Shown: positions 9,186 to 18,580, counted from the stretch's first letter. The stretch is DNA of 64,000 bases from Aridibacter sp965216195 (GCA_965216195.1 OZ244151.1:2976001-3040000), one strand, 5' to 3'. Numbers and translations are program-made. The notes: a model not told the origin generated them from the sequence alone.

Positions 9186-9632
9186 ATGAAAATTTTCCTC
9201 AACAGCAAAGCGTATCAAATCTTCTTTTTAGCGCTTTTGATAATCTCGATCACGATTCCTTTATGGCATTTCGCAATCGGTAAAACTCAAGTCTTGCCGC
9301 CGATTGAGGTAAAAATCGCTTTTTGGGCATGGCGCAACAAATCACCGAACCAAGTAGAAGTTGATAAAGCCATTCACGAAACAAATCCTACTTTACTCTT
9401 TTTAAGACTCGGGCAATTTGATTACGGCAAACGAAGGATTAAAACCATTCGCCGTGTAGAGGGAGAACTTCCCGAAAAGATTGAGATACATTTCGTTAAC
9501 AACGCGACGCAATCGCTGCTTCGCAGTTTTGAAAATATTGACACAATGAAATTTGCGAAAATTATTTGCGAAACGTTTAAGCAAGACTTAAAACGATCGA
9601 AAAACCGTTCTGCAGACACGTTGTATCAGTAA
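9186..9632 (+). CDS. Membrane-anchored DUF3142-like protein, probably truncated
   Basis: 148 residues. Residues 10-30 form one membrane segment or uncleaved signal (FFLALLIISITIPLWHFAIG). The following PIEVKIAFWAWRN and TLLFLRLGQFDY resemble the start of DUF3142 proteins, which carry an early W-rich strand and an LFLRxGQ-like strand, but those proteins are usually much longer. The reading frame ends in YQ-stop exactly where a dispersed repeat begins (TCAGTAACCCT, also at 8764). It is therefore probably the remaining N-terminal part of a longer gene, with the repeat supplying the stop. Function unknown; family assignment is tentative. Confidence 0.5.
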   Translation: MKIFLNSKAYQIFFLALLIISITIPLWHFAIGKTQVLPPIEVKIAFWAWRNKSPNQVEVDKAIHETNPTLLFLRLGQFDYGKRRIKTIRRVEGELPEKIEIHFVNNATQSLLRSFENIDTMKFAKIICETFKQDLKRSKNRSADTLYQ

Positions 9633-9669
9633 CCCTCGCGTCACCGCGGACTCCCAAAAACCAAGATTT

Positions 9670-9696
9670 GTGCAACAGGCTGACAGCCTGTTGCAC
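9670..9696. repeat. Third copy of the AACAGGCT hairpin
   Basis: A perfect 12-bp stem, GTGCAACAGGCT with AGCCTGTTGCAC, around the loop GAC. It lies between the truncated DUF3142-like gene and nhaC and is preceded by the same flank seen at 8764-8790. This is the longest and cleanest copy of the family in the window. Confidence 0.75.
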
Positions 9697-9843
9697 GACC
9701 CGCAGGCTCCCAATGGCCAAAAAGCCATAAGTTCCAACGGAGCCCTCGTTTACAGTCGGGCTGCGGATGCGCTGTGGACGACTTCGCATTATATTGCGAA
9801 TCATGATTTCACAATGTATGATTCCGAAAAATCAGGAGAAACT

Positions 9844-11370
9844 ATGAATCAAGAGAAAACAGCTGAACCCAGTTTATTAGTCTCACTTATACCCCTAGTC
9901 GTTTTGATGGGCTTATTGATCGTAAATATTGTCGTTTATAAAGACAATGCTACGGGCGGTTCTAACCAACTGGCTCTTTTGATCGCCGGTGCCTTAGCGA
10001 CTTTCATAGGGATTGTCGTATACAAAATCAAGTATAAAAAGATTGAGAATCAAATTGTAAAGTCAATCGGGATGGCTTTGCAGGCGTGTATCATTCTTTT
10101 GATTGTAGGCGCTCTGATCGGTATGTGGATCATCAGCGGTATTGTACCGACAATGATTTATTACGGCTTAATGCTAATAAATCCGACGGTGTTTTTGCCG
10201 GTTTCGTGTATAGTTTGCGCGATTGTTGCGCTTGCCACTGGCTCAAGCTGGTCAACAACCGGAACGGTAGGCATCGCCCTTATTGGTATCGGACAGACAC
10301 TTGGAATTCCTTTAGGAATGGTTGCCGGAGCAATTATTTCAGGTGCGTATTTTGGCGATAAAATGTCGCCTCTGTCAGATACGACAAATCTCGCACCCGC
10401 AATGGCCGGCACAGACGTTTTCACTCACATCCGCCATATGGTTTTTACGACAGGTCCTGCAATAAGTTTGGCGGTTATTGGGTTTACTATTTTGGGCGCT
10501 TTTTTTGGTCAAGGTGAAGTTAACCAGGAAAAGATTGCGACCGTACTTTCCGTGATCGAGGGTAATTTCAATATAGGAATTTATCTATTTATAGTGCCTC
10601 TCGCCGTTTTATTTATGGTTTATAAAAGAGTTCCTGCTCTGCCGGCTCTTCTTATCGGAACTCTCTTAGGCGGAATTTTTGCTCTTATTTTTCAGGGCGA
10701 TTTGATTGCATCACTAATTCAAAATGACCTGATCGCAAGAGAAATAGATAAAGCTGAATTAGTTAAGCCAGGTGTGTATCAAACGGAAACATATAGGACA
10801 GTTTTAATGACAGCTTACGACGGCTTTGTAATTGAAACTGACAATAAACTCATCAACGAGTTATTTAATCGGGGCGGAATGAGCAATATGCTCTCAACCG
10901 TTTGGCTAATCCTGATGGCGATGGTTTTTGGCGGCGCCATGGAAGGAACGGGAATGCTTCAAAAAATAGCGGGCAGCATTCTAAAACTTGTTAGAGGAAC
11001 AGGCAGCTTGATCGGAGCGACGCTAAGCAGCTGTATCTTTATGAATATGACGGCCTGCGATCAATACCTGGCGATCGTTGTTCCAGGCAGAATGTATAAA
11101 AACGCTTACGAAGAATATGGGCTCAAACCAAAGAACCTTTCGCGGGCGTTAGAGGATTCGGGTACGGTAACCTCTGTTTTAGTCCCCTGGAACTCCGGTG
11201 GCGCCTATAATTCCGGCGTTTTAGGAGTTCCGACCTTAACTTACCTGCCATTCTGCTTTTTTAATCTTTTAAGTCCGGTAGTTTCGGCGTTTTTAGCAGG
11301 TTTCAATTTGACGATCGATAGAATAGACGAAGAGGAAAGTGGGTCGAGTAAAATAGCTGATAAAAAATAA
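9844..11370 (+). CDS. nhaC: Na+/H+ antiporter, NhaC family
   Basis: 508 residues from the ATG at 9844, which has an AGGAG site 5 bases upstream; the frame is open further upstream only through the repeat region. It is a polytopic inner-membrane protein with about 11-12 hydrophobic segments. NhaC hallmarks include ATGSSWSTTGTVGIALIGIG near residues 120-140, AYFGDKMSPLSDTTNLAPA near 160-180 and the C-terminal NMTACDQYLAIVVPG with LEDSGTVTSVLVPWNSGGAY. These residues form the ion path in the family. The likely role is sodium extrusion and pH homeostasis driven by the proton gradient; some NhaC members exchange malate/lactate. No operon partner is visible. Confidence 0.9.
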   Translation: MNQEKTAEPSLLVSLIPLVVLMGLLIVNIVVYKDNATGGSNQLALLIAGALATFIGIVVYKIKYKKIENQIVKSIGMALQACIILLIVGALIGMWIISGIVPTMIYYGLMLINPTVFLPVSCIVCAIVALATGSSWSTTGTVGIALIGIGQTLGIPLGMVAGAIISGAYFGDKMSPLSDTTNLAPAMAGTDVFTHIRHMVFTTGPAISLAVIGFTILGAFFGQGEVNQEKIATVLSVIEGNFNIGIYLFIVPLAVLFMVYKRVPALPALLIGTLLGGIFALIFQGDLIASLIQNDLIAREIDKAELVKPGVYQTETYRTVLMTAYDGFVIETDNKLINELFNRGGMSNMLSTVWLILMAMVFGGAMEGTGMLQKIAGSILKLVRGTGSLIGATLSSCIFMNMTACDQYLAIVVPGRMYKNAYEEYGLKPKNLSRALEDSGTVTSVLVPWNSGGAYNSGVLGVPTLTYLPFCFFNLLSPVVSAFLAGFNLTIDRIDEEESGSSKIADKK

Positions 11371-11520
11371 GTTGTTACCTGCTACTTTGATATTAGGAAC
11401 CTGTTTGCATAGACTAAATCAGTTAGAATCAGTCGCACGTTGTAACTTTCACGAAAAATCCATTTCCCGATGGAATTTGAATGATATTAGCCTTTTTATT
11501 CTTGCAGAGTATAGCGGATC

Positions 11521-11631
11521 GTGAACGACACTTTGATTGTTCTGGTTCCCGTTTTTGCTTCCCTGAGTTTCGTAGTTCTTGCTTCCCACAAAGTGATTAA
11601 ATGCACCATCAAACTATTCACAAGAATTTAG
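11521..11631 (+). CDS. Possible 36-residue membrane peptide
   Basis: A GTG-initiated frame encodes MNDTLIVLVPVFASLSFVV followed by a short basic tail ending TRI. It has one hydrophobic helix and then several Lys/Arg residues, and overlaps the start of the next gene by 31 bp in another frame. No ribosome site stands out. It may be chance, but the composition is that of a small single-span peptide, and translational coupling with the downstream gene is possible. Confidence 0.2.
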   Translation: MNDTLIVLVPVFASLSFVVLASHKVIKCTIKLFTRI

Positions 11632-12602
11632 ACACATCGTTCGTAAATCTCTCTGCGCTAATTAAGTATCTGCGCAGGCGACAATTCACCGGGTCTGTAA
11701 AAGTTCAACTAAATGGTTATAAAGCCGATGTGGAGTTTGGTGCCGATAGCTCATTGAGAGTTCATGAACACGACGAAATTTCGGGCCGAATTGCCGATGG
11801 TGAGGAAGCCCTCCAACGCTTGCTGATCAGGGCGCGTGAATCGGGAGGCACGATAAATGTGTATCAAGCCTTTGATCAAAAGCCGGTTGAAACGCCAGAC
11901 GCCATAAAAAGTAAGGTGGATATACCTGCTCAAAATAATGCGCCAAAGGCAACCAAATCGATTCCTGTCAAAGTGGCAAACGGAAGGCCATCGGCTCCTC
12001 CTGTAGCGCCAAATTCAAGGGTCGAAACACCTGTTAAGAAGCCCCTGAGTAAGCCAAAAGTACCGCAGCAGCAGCAGCAGGAAACGAATGGCTTTGTTGA
12101 GACGAGCGAAAATACCTCCGGCGTAGGATCCAGTCACCCGAGCCTTCCGGATTTCCCGTTTGAACTAACCAACAAATTTGAGGCCAAAGCGCGAAATAGC
12201 GCAGTAACGGCCGCCGATTGGCAAACGGTACTTAAATCAGCGGTGGAATTGCTAACTGTTGTTGACCGTTCGCTAGCAGTCGCAAATCTGAATTTTTCGG
12301 CGGAATTTCGAAAGGTTTGTATTGACGTAGCAGGCGACTATCCATTCCTAAATCCTAGTGCGGAGATTTTTGAGTATTCTCGTGGAAAAATTTCAATGGA
12401 AAAACAGATGAACCCGAAAATGTTTATCGGCGGCATTTCCGAAACGCTTCGCAAAATTCTCTTGAAACTTTCAAAAAGCCAGAAGTATTCCGAAATCTAC
12501 AACGTCACCTCTAACAGATTGCAAATCTTGATGAAAAAACGAGATAGCGTCTATAGAAGGTTTGGTGTTGAAAACCAGATCAGAAGAATAGTCTCCCCTT
12601 AA
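11601..12602 (+). CDS. Uncharacterised protein with DUF4388-like N-terminal region
   Basis: 333 residues, not confidently recognised. Residues 1-95 (LSALIKYLRRRQFTGSVKVQL, then ADVEFGADSSLRVHEHD) resemble the PATAN/DUF4388-type fold used by gliding and signalling proteins to report on a cell state. Residues 100-180 are a low-complexity Pro/Lys/Gln linker with a run of four to five Gln. Residues 190-333 form a helical domain (TAADWQTVLKSAVELLTVVDRSL ... SLKILLKLSKSQ-like) of unknown type. No signal peptide, so cytoplasmic. No good ribosome site precedes the ATG. A signalling or scaffold role is only a guess. Confidence 0.65.
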   Translation: MHHQTIHKNLDTSFVNLSALIKYLRRRQFTGSVKVQLNGYKADVEFGADSSLRVHEHDEISGRIADGEEALQRLLIRARESGGTINVYQAFDQKPVETPDAIKSKVDIPAQNNAPKATKSIPVKVANGRPSAPPVAPNSRVETPVKKPLSKPKVPQQQQQETNGFVETSENTSGVGSSHPSLPDFPFELTNKFEAKARNSAVTAADWQTVLKSAVELLTVVDRSLAVANLNFSAEFRKVCIDVAGDYPFLNPSAEIFEYSRGKISMEKQMNPKMFIGGISETLRKILLKLSKSQKYSEIYNVTSNRLQILMKKRDSVYRRFGVENQIRRIVSP

Positions 12603-12800
12603 TCATCCTACATTTCCTTTACATAAACCGGCGCGGTTTGCCATAAGAATTGTTCCACCATAGACTCTAATTAATCTTTCTAGGGAAAAAAGTTCTGACT
12701 GACCTCATTCGGTTGAGTCTTGTGGTAAAACAACTCGTCACAAAGGCTACGACATCGAAGTAGGCGTTGCTATTGTTTTACGTGATTGGTGTGGGATGTA

Positions 12801-14699
12801 ATGACTAAGAAATTATTTTGGGTAATCTTTCCGGTCTTTCTCGTAGCGCTAGTTTTTCCTCATTTTGCTACGGCTGAGCCAAGTGTTTCCATTGCCGAGA
12901 TTCAGGGAGAAGCTGATTTTTCGCCGCTTGAAGGCAAAAAAGTAACGGTTCAGGGAGTCGTCACGGCGCTTCGCCCGCGCGGTTTCTACATCCAAACCCC
13001 AGACGATAAGATCGATAATAAACAAAAAACTTCTGAAGGGATTTATGTCTTCACAGAAGATACTCCATCAGATGAAATTTTGCCTGGGAAAATCGTGGAA
13101 GTAAGCGGAACGGTAGCGGAATTCCGACCTGAAAAAGAAATTTATACACTCTTTTTAACCGAAATCGTAAAACCTGAGATTAAAGTTCTCGAAGATGCTG
13201 CACTTCCCGATCCCGTTGTTTTAACCAAAACCGATCTGAATCCTGAAGGGCAAATCGATCAACTCGAACGCTTTGAAGGCATGAGAGTAAAGATTGATGA
13301 AATAAAAGTTGTAGCACCGACCGGTGGTTTTTTTGATTTAGAAGAAGGAAAAGTAAAATCAAACGGAGTATTTTTCGGAGTACTTGCCGGCATTCCTCGT
13401 CCCTTTCGCGAACCGGGTTTGGACACCCTGAAAGTCTTGATCGATAAGCTGCCTCAAACTTATCCCGTTTTCGATATGAATCCGGAGCTCATCAGAATTG
13501 ATAGCGATGGGCTCAATGGCGGCAAGCCAATCGATGTAGCCGCCGGCGCTACTATTAAAGGCGGCGTAGGAATTATCGACTATAGCTTTCGCGCTTACAC
13601 CCTTCTTTTAGACCCGAGCGTTTCACCAACCGTCGAAGGCAAACGAGAATATTTAAGGGCGAGCCCTGCAGGGGTTGGGGAGATTACGATTGCGAGCATC
13701 AACCTGGAAAACTTCTTCGACGAAGAAGAAAATTCCGACTTGGGTGACCGTAAGGAAACGAAGGTATCAGCCGAGTATTTTGAAAAGCGTTTAAAAAAGG
13801 CATCGCTCGCGGTAAGAAACGTACTATCGCTGCCCGATGTGCTCGGCATTGCTGAGGTCGAAAATGAAGATGTCTTGATAAAACTAGCAAATCGAATTAA
13901 CGCAGATGCTGAAAGCGCAGGTCAACCAAATCCGAATTATGCTGCGATTTTGGAAGAGGGTAACGATTTGCGGGGTATCGATGTAGGGTTTCTAATCAAA
14001 ACCTCTAGAATAAAGACGCTTGGCACAAAGCAGCTGGGGAAAGAGCTGTTGCTGGAGCATGCTGATGCCAATCCAAACGAGAAACTTTTTTCGCGTCCAC
14101 CGCTTTTAGCTGAGTTTGAAACCGACATCGACGGCATCAAGCCAAACTTTAAATTTACTGTGGTCGTGAATCACTTTAAATCTTACCGGGGAATAAACAG
14201 TTCCCGCGTTCAGGAAAAGCGACGGTCGCAAGCGGAATTTTTGGCAAACCAAGTTTCGGAGCGTCAAACCGCGACCCCTGATGAGCGGATCATTTTGATT
14301 GGCGATCTAAACGGGTATCAATTTAACGACGGATACAATGATCTTGTAGGCACTTTAAAAGGAACTCCCGAGAAAAATGTGCTGGCACCTGCGAAGACGG
14401 TTTATAAAACAGGATTGATAAACCTGGTCGAATACATTACGGCCTCAAACCGTTATTCCTACGTTTTTGCAGGCTCAGCACAAACGCTCGATCATATCCT
14501 TATAAACAAACCGACGCAGAAATTCGCGGCCAAGTTTGGCTACGCTCGTCTCAACGCAGATTTTCCAAGGGTTTTGGCAAATGACGAAACGCGGCCGGAA
14601 AGAATCTCCGATCATGACGCCCCTGTCCTTTATCTATCGATCGGCAGTAAAACGGAAACGGAAGCCGCCCCGAATAGTGAAAAAAGTGACTTCAGATAG
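12801..14699 (+). CDS. Secreted endonuclease/exonuclease/phosphatase-family protein
   Basis: 632 residues from the ATG at 12801. A signal peptide covers residues 1-24 (LFWVIFPVFLVALVF). Residues 30-130 look like an OB-fold nucleic-acid-binding domain (KVTVQGVVTALRPRGFYIQ), a common partner of extracellular nucleases. The C-terminal EEP domain (about 300-620) shows the ordered motifs NLENFFDE, GIAEVEN, DVGFLIK, VVNHFKS, IGDLNGY, DHILI and SDHDAPV, which carry the metal-binding and catalytic Asn, Glu, Asp and His. Probably an exported DNase or phosphodiesterase that scavenges phosphate or nucleosides. Its 3' end overlaps the start of the frameshifted DUF1801 gene. Confidence 0.88.
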   Translation: MTKKLFWVIFPVFLVALVFPHFATAEPSVSIAEIQGEADFSPLEGKKVTVQGVVTALRPRGFYIQTPDDKIDNKQKTSEGIYVFTEDTPSDEILPGKIVEVSGTVAEFRPEKEIYTLFLTEIVKPEIKVLEDAALPDPVVLTKTDLNPEGQIDQLERFEGMRVKIDEIKVVAPTGGFFDLEEGKVKSNGVFFGVLAGIPRPFREPGLDTLKVLIDKLPQTYPVFDMNPELIRIDSDGLNGGKPIDVAAGATIKGGVGIIDYSFRAYTLLLDPSVSPTVEGKREYLRASPAGVGEITIASINLENFFDEEENSDLGDRKETKVSAEYFEKRLKKASLAVRNVLSLPDVLGIAEVENEDVLIKLANRINADAESAGQPNPNYAAILEEGNDLRGIDVGFLIKTSRIKTLGTKQLGKELLLEHADANPNEKLFSRPPLLAEFETDIDGIKPNFKFTVVVNHFKSYRGINSSRVQEKRRSQAEFLANQVSERQTATPDERIILIGDLNGYQFNDGYNDLVGTLKGTPEKNVLAPAKTVYKTGLINLVEYITASNRYSYVFAGSAQTLDHILINKPTQKFAAKFGYARLNADFPRVLANDETRPERISDHDAPVLYLSIGSKTETEAAPNSEKSDFR

Positions 14700-15040
14700 A
14701 CGCGAGATTGAGAATTTTTATCTCTCTCGCCCAGAACCGGTGCGAGCTTGTTTGCTGGCGCTTCGCGGGATTATTTTGGAATTTAGCGATGAGATAGCCG
14801 AAGATTGGAAATATCGCATGCCGTTCTTTCTTTATTAAGGGAAAAATGTTTTGCTATCTTTGGATCGATAAGAAAACAAATGAGCCGTACATTGGAATTG
14901 TCGAAGGAAATAGAATCGATCACCCTGCGCTTATAAAAGGAGAGCGTGCGCGTATGAAGATCCTTCCGATCGACTCAGACAAGGACATTCCTGTAGGGAA
15001 GATAAACGAGATTCTCAACGTGGCTTCAGCATATTATTAA
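14686..15040 (+). pseudogene. DUF1801-family protein, disrupted by a +1 frameshift
   Basis: The first frame gives EIENFYLSRPEPVRACLLAL ... DWKYRMPFFLY and stops at TAA 14836-14838; homology resumes one base on with KGKMFCYLWIDKK and runs to the stop at 15040. The span is 355 nt, 118 codons plus one base. Dropping one T from the TT at 14835-14836 rebuilds FFLYKGKMFCYLW, the core of the YdhG/DUF1801 fold (iron-chaperone/frataxin-like, function unclear). The start is probably GTG 14686, overlapping the upstream nuclease gene by 14 bp; GTG 14677 is an alternative. The rest is well preserved, so a recent mutation or a sequencing error is likely. Confidence 0.8.
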
Positions 15041-15056
15041 TCTGTAATTGAGTTTT

Positions 15057-16133
15057 ATGAGTTTTACCGAAACAGTTTTCATAACGGGATTCCCGGGTTT
15101 TATCGCGGGAAGGCTGGTAAAGCGCTTGGCAACTCCAAACACACAGTTTTTTCTTTTGGTCCAGTCGAGCTTTGTTGAAAAAGCACATAAAGACGTCCAA
15201 AAGATTGCCGAAAAAACAAAAACCCCTCTCAAAAACTTCGCCATCATTGAAGGCGACATTACGGACAAAAATCTGGGCCTTTCCGATACCGATCTGAATG
15301 TTGTGGTCGAAGAGACAACAGATGTTTACCACCTCGCGGCAGTTTACGATCTTTCGGTTGAAAAGGATTTAGCTTACAAAGTAAACCTTGAAGGTACAAA
15401 AAATGTAAATGAGCTAGTAACGAACATCAAGAATTTGCGTCGATATAACTATATTTCAACTTGTTATGTCGCAGGAAAGCGGGATGATCGTATATTTGAG
15501 AACGAACTGGCCCATGATAGAGGGTTTCGTAATTACTATGAGGAAACAAAATACTTCGCTGAACTTGAGGTCGAGAAACTAAAGGCCAAAAACATACCGA
15601 TAACCATCTATCGACCCTCGGTTGTGTGCGGCGACTCCGTTACAGGAGAGACGGCCAAGTATGACGGTATCTACTATGTAATTACTTTTTTAATGAAGTT
15701 CCCTGAAGTGTTCCGTTTGGTCAACGTCGGAAACGAAGATGTGCGATTAAATCTGGTTCCAGTGGATTTTGTGATTGAAGGAATGGTAACGCTCGCAAAA
15801 GACGAAAATGCGGTAGGAAAAACTGTCGCGTTGGCCGATCCAAACCCTATGACTACAGAGGAAATATGCGATTCGATCGCGGAATCGATCACGAACAAAA
15901 AGTCAGTAATTACACCTCCGCCAAAGCTTGTTGAAACATTTCTGAATTCACCGATTTCTCCACCCATTACGGGGCTTCCGCATTCGGGCGTTCCATATTT
16001 TTTCATTCCGCAAACATATGACACGGCTGTTGCAGATAAACTCTTGGCTCCACATGGCGTGAAGTGTCCGACTTTTTCGGATTACGTGGGTAATATCGTA
16101 ACTTTTGTAGAAGAACATCCGGAATTGCGATAA
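15057..16133 (+). CDS. SDR-family NAD(P)-dependent reductase, fatty acyl-CoA reductase-like
   Basis: 358 residues from ATG 15057. The N-terminal Rossmann motif TGFPGFIAGRLVKRL (residues 10-24) is followed by the Asp-rich turn EGDITDKNLG near 67-76. The catalytic Tyr-x-x-x-Lys is seen as YYEETKYFAE near 160-170. This extended SDR pattern, with 'VEETTDVYHLAAVYDLS', fits NAD_binding_4 enzymes such as fatty acyl-CoA reductases and thioester reductases rather than sugar epimerases. The substrate is unknown. It follows the DUF1801 gene by 16 bp and may share a transcript with it. No strong ribosome site. Confidence 0.8.
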   Translation: MSFTETVFITGFPGFIAGRLVKRLATPNTQFFLLVQSSFVEKAHKDVQKIAEKTKTPLKNFAIIEGDITDKNLGLSDTDLNVVVEETTDVYHLAAVYDLSVEKDLAYKVNLEGTKNVNELVTNIKNLRRYNYISTCYVAGKRDDRIFENELAHDRGFRNYYEETKYFAELEVEKLKAKNIPITIYRPSVVCGDSVTGETAKYDGIYYVITFLMKFPEVFRLVNVGNEDVRLNLVPVDFVIEGMVTLAKDENAVGKTVALADPNPMTTEEICDSIAESITNKKSVITPPPKLVETFLNSPISPPITGLPHSGVPYFFIPQTYDTAVADKLLAPHGVKCPTFSDYVGNIVTFVEEHPELR

Positions 16134-16194
16134 ATTGAGTTGCAGTAAGCAATCTTTTCGCCGATTCCTACATCCAATAAGAACTTAGCCTGAT

Positions 16195-17313
16195 ATGCGT
16201 AACAATCTTTTTAGATTTGGACTTCTTTTCTCGGCGGTTTTCGCCGCGACTGCAGTTTTATCCTTCAATGCCTTTTCCCAGGATCCTATTCCGCCCCCGC
16301 CGGATATCGATGAACCCGAGAAGATTTTTACGGAAGAAATAAAACTTAATGTTTCGGCGTTTGACGAAAGGGGTAATTTCGTTTCGGAAGTAGGCAAAGA
16401 TGACATCGTGATAATTGAGGATGGACGGCTCCATCAACCAAGCAGCATTCGGCGGATTCCGGCTAACGTCTTGATCGTTCTTGATACGGGCGGCGAGATG
16501 CGAAGCGCGAAAGGACTTAGACAAACCAGGAAAACCGCAAAGAGATTGTTAAATTCGCTGGCAGCTGAAGACTCGGTTGCGATTTTAGAATATAACGACA
16601 AAGCCAGAATCATTTCCGAATGGACAAAAGATAAATCGCAGACAATGCAGGCGATTGACCGGGATCTCAATTTTGGTAAGCGCTCATTGTTTGTAGAAGC
16701 TCTTGAACTGGCTACGGGATTTCTAAGAAAGTCAGAGAATGAAAATAGGCATCTCGTTTTGATTAGCGATGGAACGGATAGTCTTGGAAGAAGCGCAGAA
16801 AAGATACTGGAGATGAGAAGGCTTCAATCCACAAATATCAATGTCCATATCTTGAGCTATACGGCACTTGAAATTGCGAAAGTTCGACCAAAAACAAAAA
16901 GCGTTGGAGCGCGCCCACACAAAAACCCCCTGCCGGATGAAGTTGTTGCGGGTTTGCCTGAACCCCTGAGAACCGTAAACAAGGCACCGAAATTCGGCAC
17001 AATTAATCTAGATCGAAAGCTTATACGTGTAATGAAAAAGCGAAAAGCCGATCTTGAAGACGGTGAGAAATTTCTTGCGGCGCTCGCCGATAACACAAGT
17101 GGAATGTTTATACTGCCCGAAACAAAAAAAGAGATGGAAGGAAAGGCTTCATTAATCGCTGAGATTATTGATTCAAACTACGTAGTCACATACACGCCAA
17201 AAAGACCCTTAAGCGAATCTCCAGCTGGTGAAGTACGCACGATCGAGGTTTCATCTAGAAAGGAAGGACTACGTGTTTCGGCCCGTAGAAAATTGATTGT
17301 AGAAAAAAACTAA
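16195..17313 (+). CDS. Secreted VWFA-domain protein with degenerate MIDAS
   Basis: 372 residues. Signal peptide about 1-29 (LLFSAVFAATAVLSFNAFSQ). Residues 40-80 hold a beta-rich N-terminal domain (VSAFDERGNFVSEVGKDDIV), then a von Willebrand A domain from about 90 to 270 (VLIVLDTGGEM ... VLISDGTDSLG). The layout matches the VWFA-related proteins that are abundant in Acidobacteriota. The usual metal-site DxSxS is DTGGE here, so metal-dependent ligand binding may be altered. The C-terminal quarter (YVVTYTPKRPL) is typical of this family. Role: extracellular or periplasmic adhesion or complex assembly, inferred from family. Confidence 0.85.
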   Translation: MRNNLFRFGLLFSAVFAATAVLSFNAFSQDPIPPPPDIDEPEKIFTEEIKLNVSAFDERGNFVSEVGKDDIVIIEDGRLHQPSSIRRIPANVLIVLDTGGEMRSAKGLRQTRKTAKRLLNSLAAEDSVAILEYNDKARIISEWTKDKSQTMQAIDRDLNFGKRSLFVEALELATGFLRKSENENRHLVLISDGTDSLGRSAEKILEMRRLQSTNINVHILSYTALEIAKVRPKTKSVGARPHKNPLPDEVVAGLPEPLRTVNKAPKFGTINLDRKLIRVMKKRKADLEDGEKFLAALADNTSGMFILPETKKEMEGKASLIAEIIDSNYVVTYTPKRPLSESPAGEVRTIEVSSRKEGLRVSARRKLIVEKN

Positions 17314-17314
17314 A

Positions 17315-18556
17315 TTACTCCGATTCTTCCTGAAAGCTTCTATTCTGCACCGTCATTAGCAAACACGCCGCACAAATTGAGATAAAAGCACTGAATAAAA
17401 AAGCAACGACCGATCCATACTGCGTCCACAAAAGTCCAAAAATTAAAGATGCTGGAAAAACCGTTACACCAAAAGCCAGATTATAAAATCCATAGGCCGT
17501 CCCGCGTTTATCCTCTGAAACCAGATCTGCAACCAGCGCCTTTTCGGCTCCTTCCGTCAAACCAAAGTAAACTCCGTAAATAAGGAAAAGCACGAGCGCC
17601 TGCCAAGCATCGGCAACAAAAGCAAACCCACAGTAGACAAGTGCATATAAAACCCAACCGGCAAAGATCAATTTTCGGCGTCCGACCTTGTCTGATAGAT
17701 CCCCGAAAATCAACGAGCTTACAACTTTCGAAAGATGAAGCGCCATCCACAAAAGCGGCAAGAGCGGCAACGAAATTCCAGCTTGCTGAGCACGCAGTAT
17801 TAGAAATGCATCGGTCGAATTCGAAAGTGTAAATAGCGCGATGACGACAAGAAAACGTTTGAAGTTAGCATCGAACTCGCCCAGAGAGAGCTTCAGAGGG
17901 GCCGTCTGAACCGCGACATCTTCGCGCACAACATTTTCTTCCTTAACAAAAAAAATGATTACAAAAAGTCCGAGTGCGATAGGAATCGATGCGAATAGAA
18001 AAACATAGCGGTAGTCATCGGCGCTTGGTTTATAAGGATCGGCAGCAAAAAGATACAAAAGGATCGAGGCAATTAGCGGACCGATCACCGCTCCGAGATG
18101 GTCTGCCGCTCGATTAAAACCAAAAGCGAGCCCGCGTTTTTCCTTTGGTACGCTCGCCGCTAAAAGGGCGTCGCGTGGTGCAACCCGAACCCCTTTTCCA
18201 ATTCGATCAGTCATTCGCACAAAGAGCACCTGTTGCCAACTCGTCACAAAGGCAAGTAGCGGACGAACAATGCTCGCAAGCGAGTACCCGGCAAAAACGG
18301 GGAATTTTCTGCGATCAAATTTGTCGCTTAAATACCCTGAAAATAGTTTGAGAAGGCTCGCAACGGATTCTGAAAAACCTTCGATGAGCCCGATTGCGAA
18401 GGGTGAAGCTCCGAGAGTAAGTGCCAAAAACGCAGGCAGCAATGGATAGATTATTTCACTCGAAGTGTCGTTTAGGAGACTTACGACGCTTAGCGCGAGC
18501 ACATTACCTGTCAGGTTTTTGTAGCGCTTAAAATAGCTTTTTATCCCGAGAGGCAT
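17315..18556 (-). CDS. MFS transporter
   Basis: 413 residues with about 12 hydrophobic segments. The MFS loop signature between helices 2 and 3 is SGYLSDKFDRRKFP (residues 73-86), repeated in weaker form as FGDLSDKVGRRKL in the second half. The sequence LNDTSSEIIYPLLPAFLALTLGAS at the N-terminus is characteristic of a subgroup of drug-resistance-like MFS proteins whose substrate is not established. It converges with the VWFA gene with one base between them and has two short genes upstream on the same strand, 24 bp away. Confidence 0.88.
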   Translation of the reverse strand: MPLGIKSYFKRYKNLTGNVLALSVVSLLNDTSSEIIYPLLPAFLALTLGASPFAIGLIEGFSESVASLLKLFSGYLSDKFDRRKFPVFAGYSLASIVRPLLAFVTSWQQVLFVRMTDRIGKGVRVAPRDALLAASVPKEKRGLAFGFNRAADHLGAVIGPLIASILLYLFAADPYKPSADDYRYVFLFASIPIALGLFVIIFFVKEENVVREDVAVQTAPLKLSLGEFDANFKRFLVVIALFTLSNSTDAFLILRAQQAGISLPLLPLLWMALHLSKVVSSLIFGDLSDKVGRRKLIFAGWVLYALVYCGFAFVADAWQALVLFLIYGVYFGLTEGAEKALVADLVSEDKRGTAYGFYNLAFGVTVFPASLIFGLLWTQYGSVVAFLFSAFISICAACLLMTVQNRSFQEESE

Positions 18557-18580
18557 TTAATTGTTTGAGCCAAAAATTAT

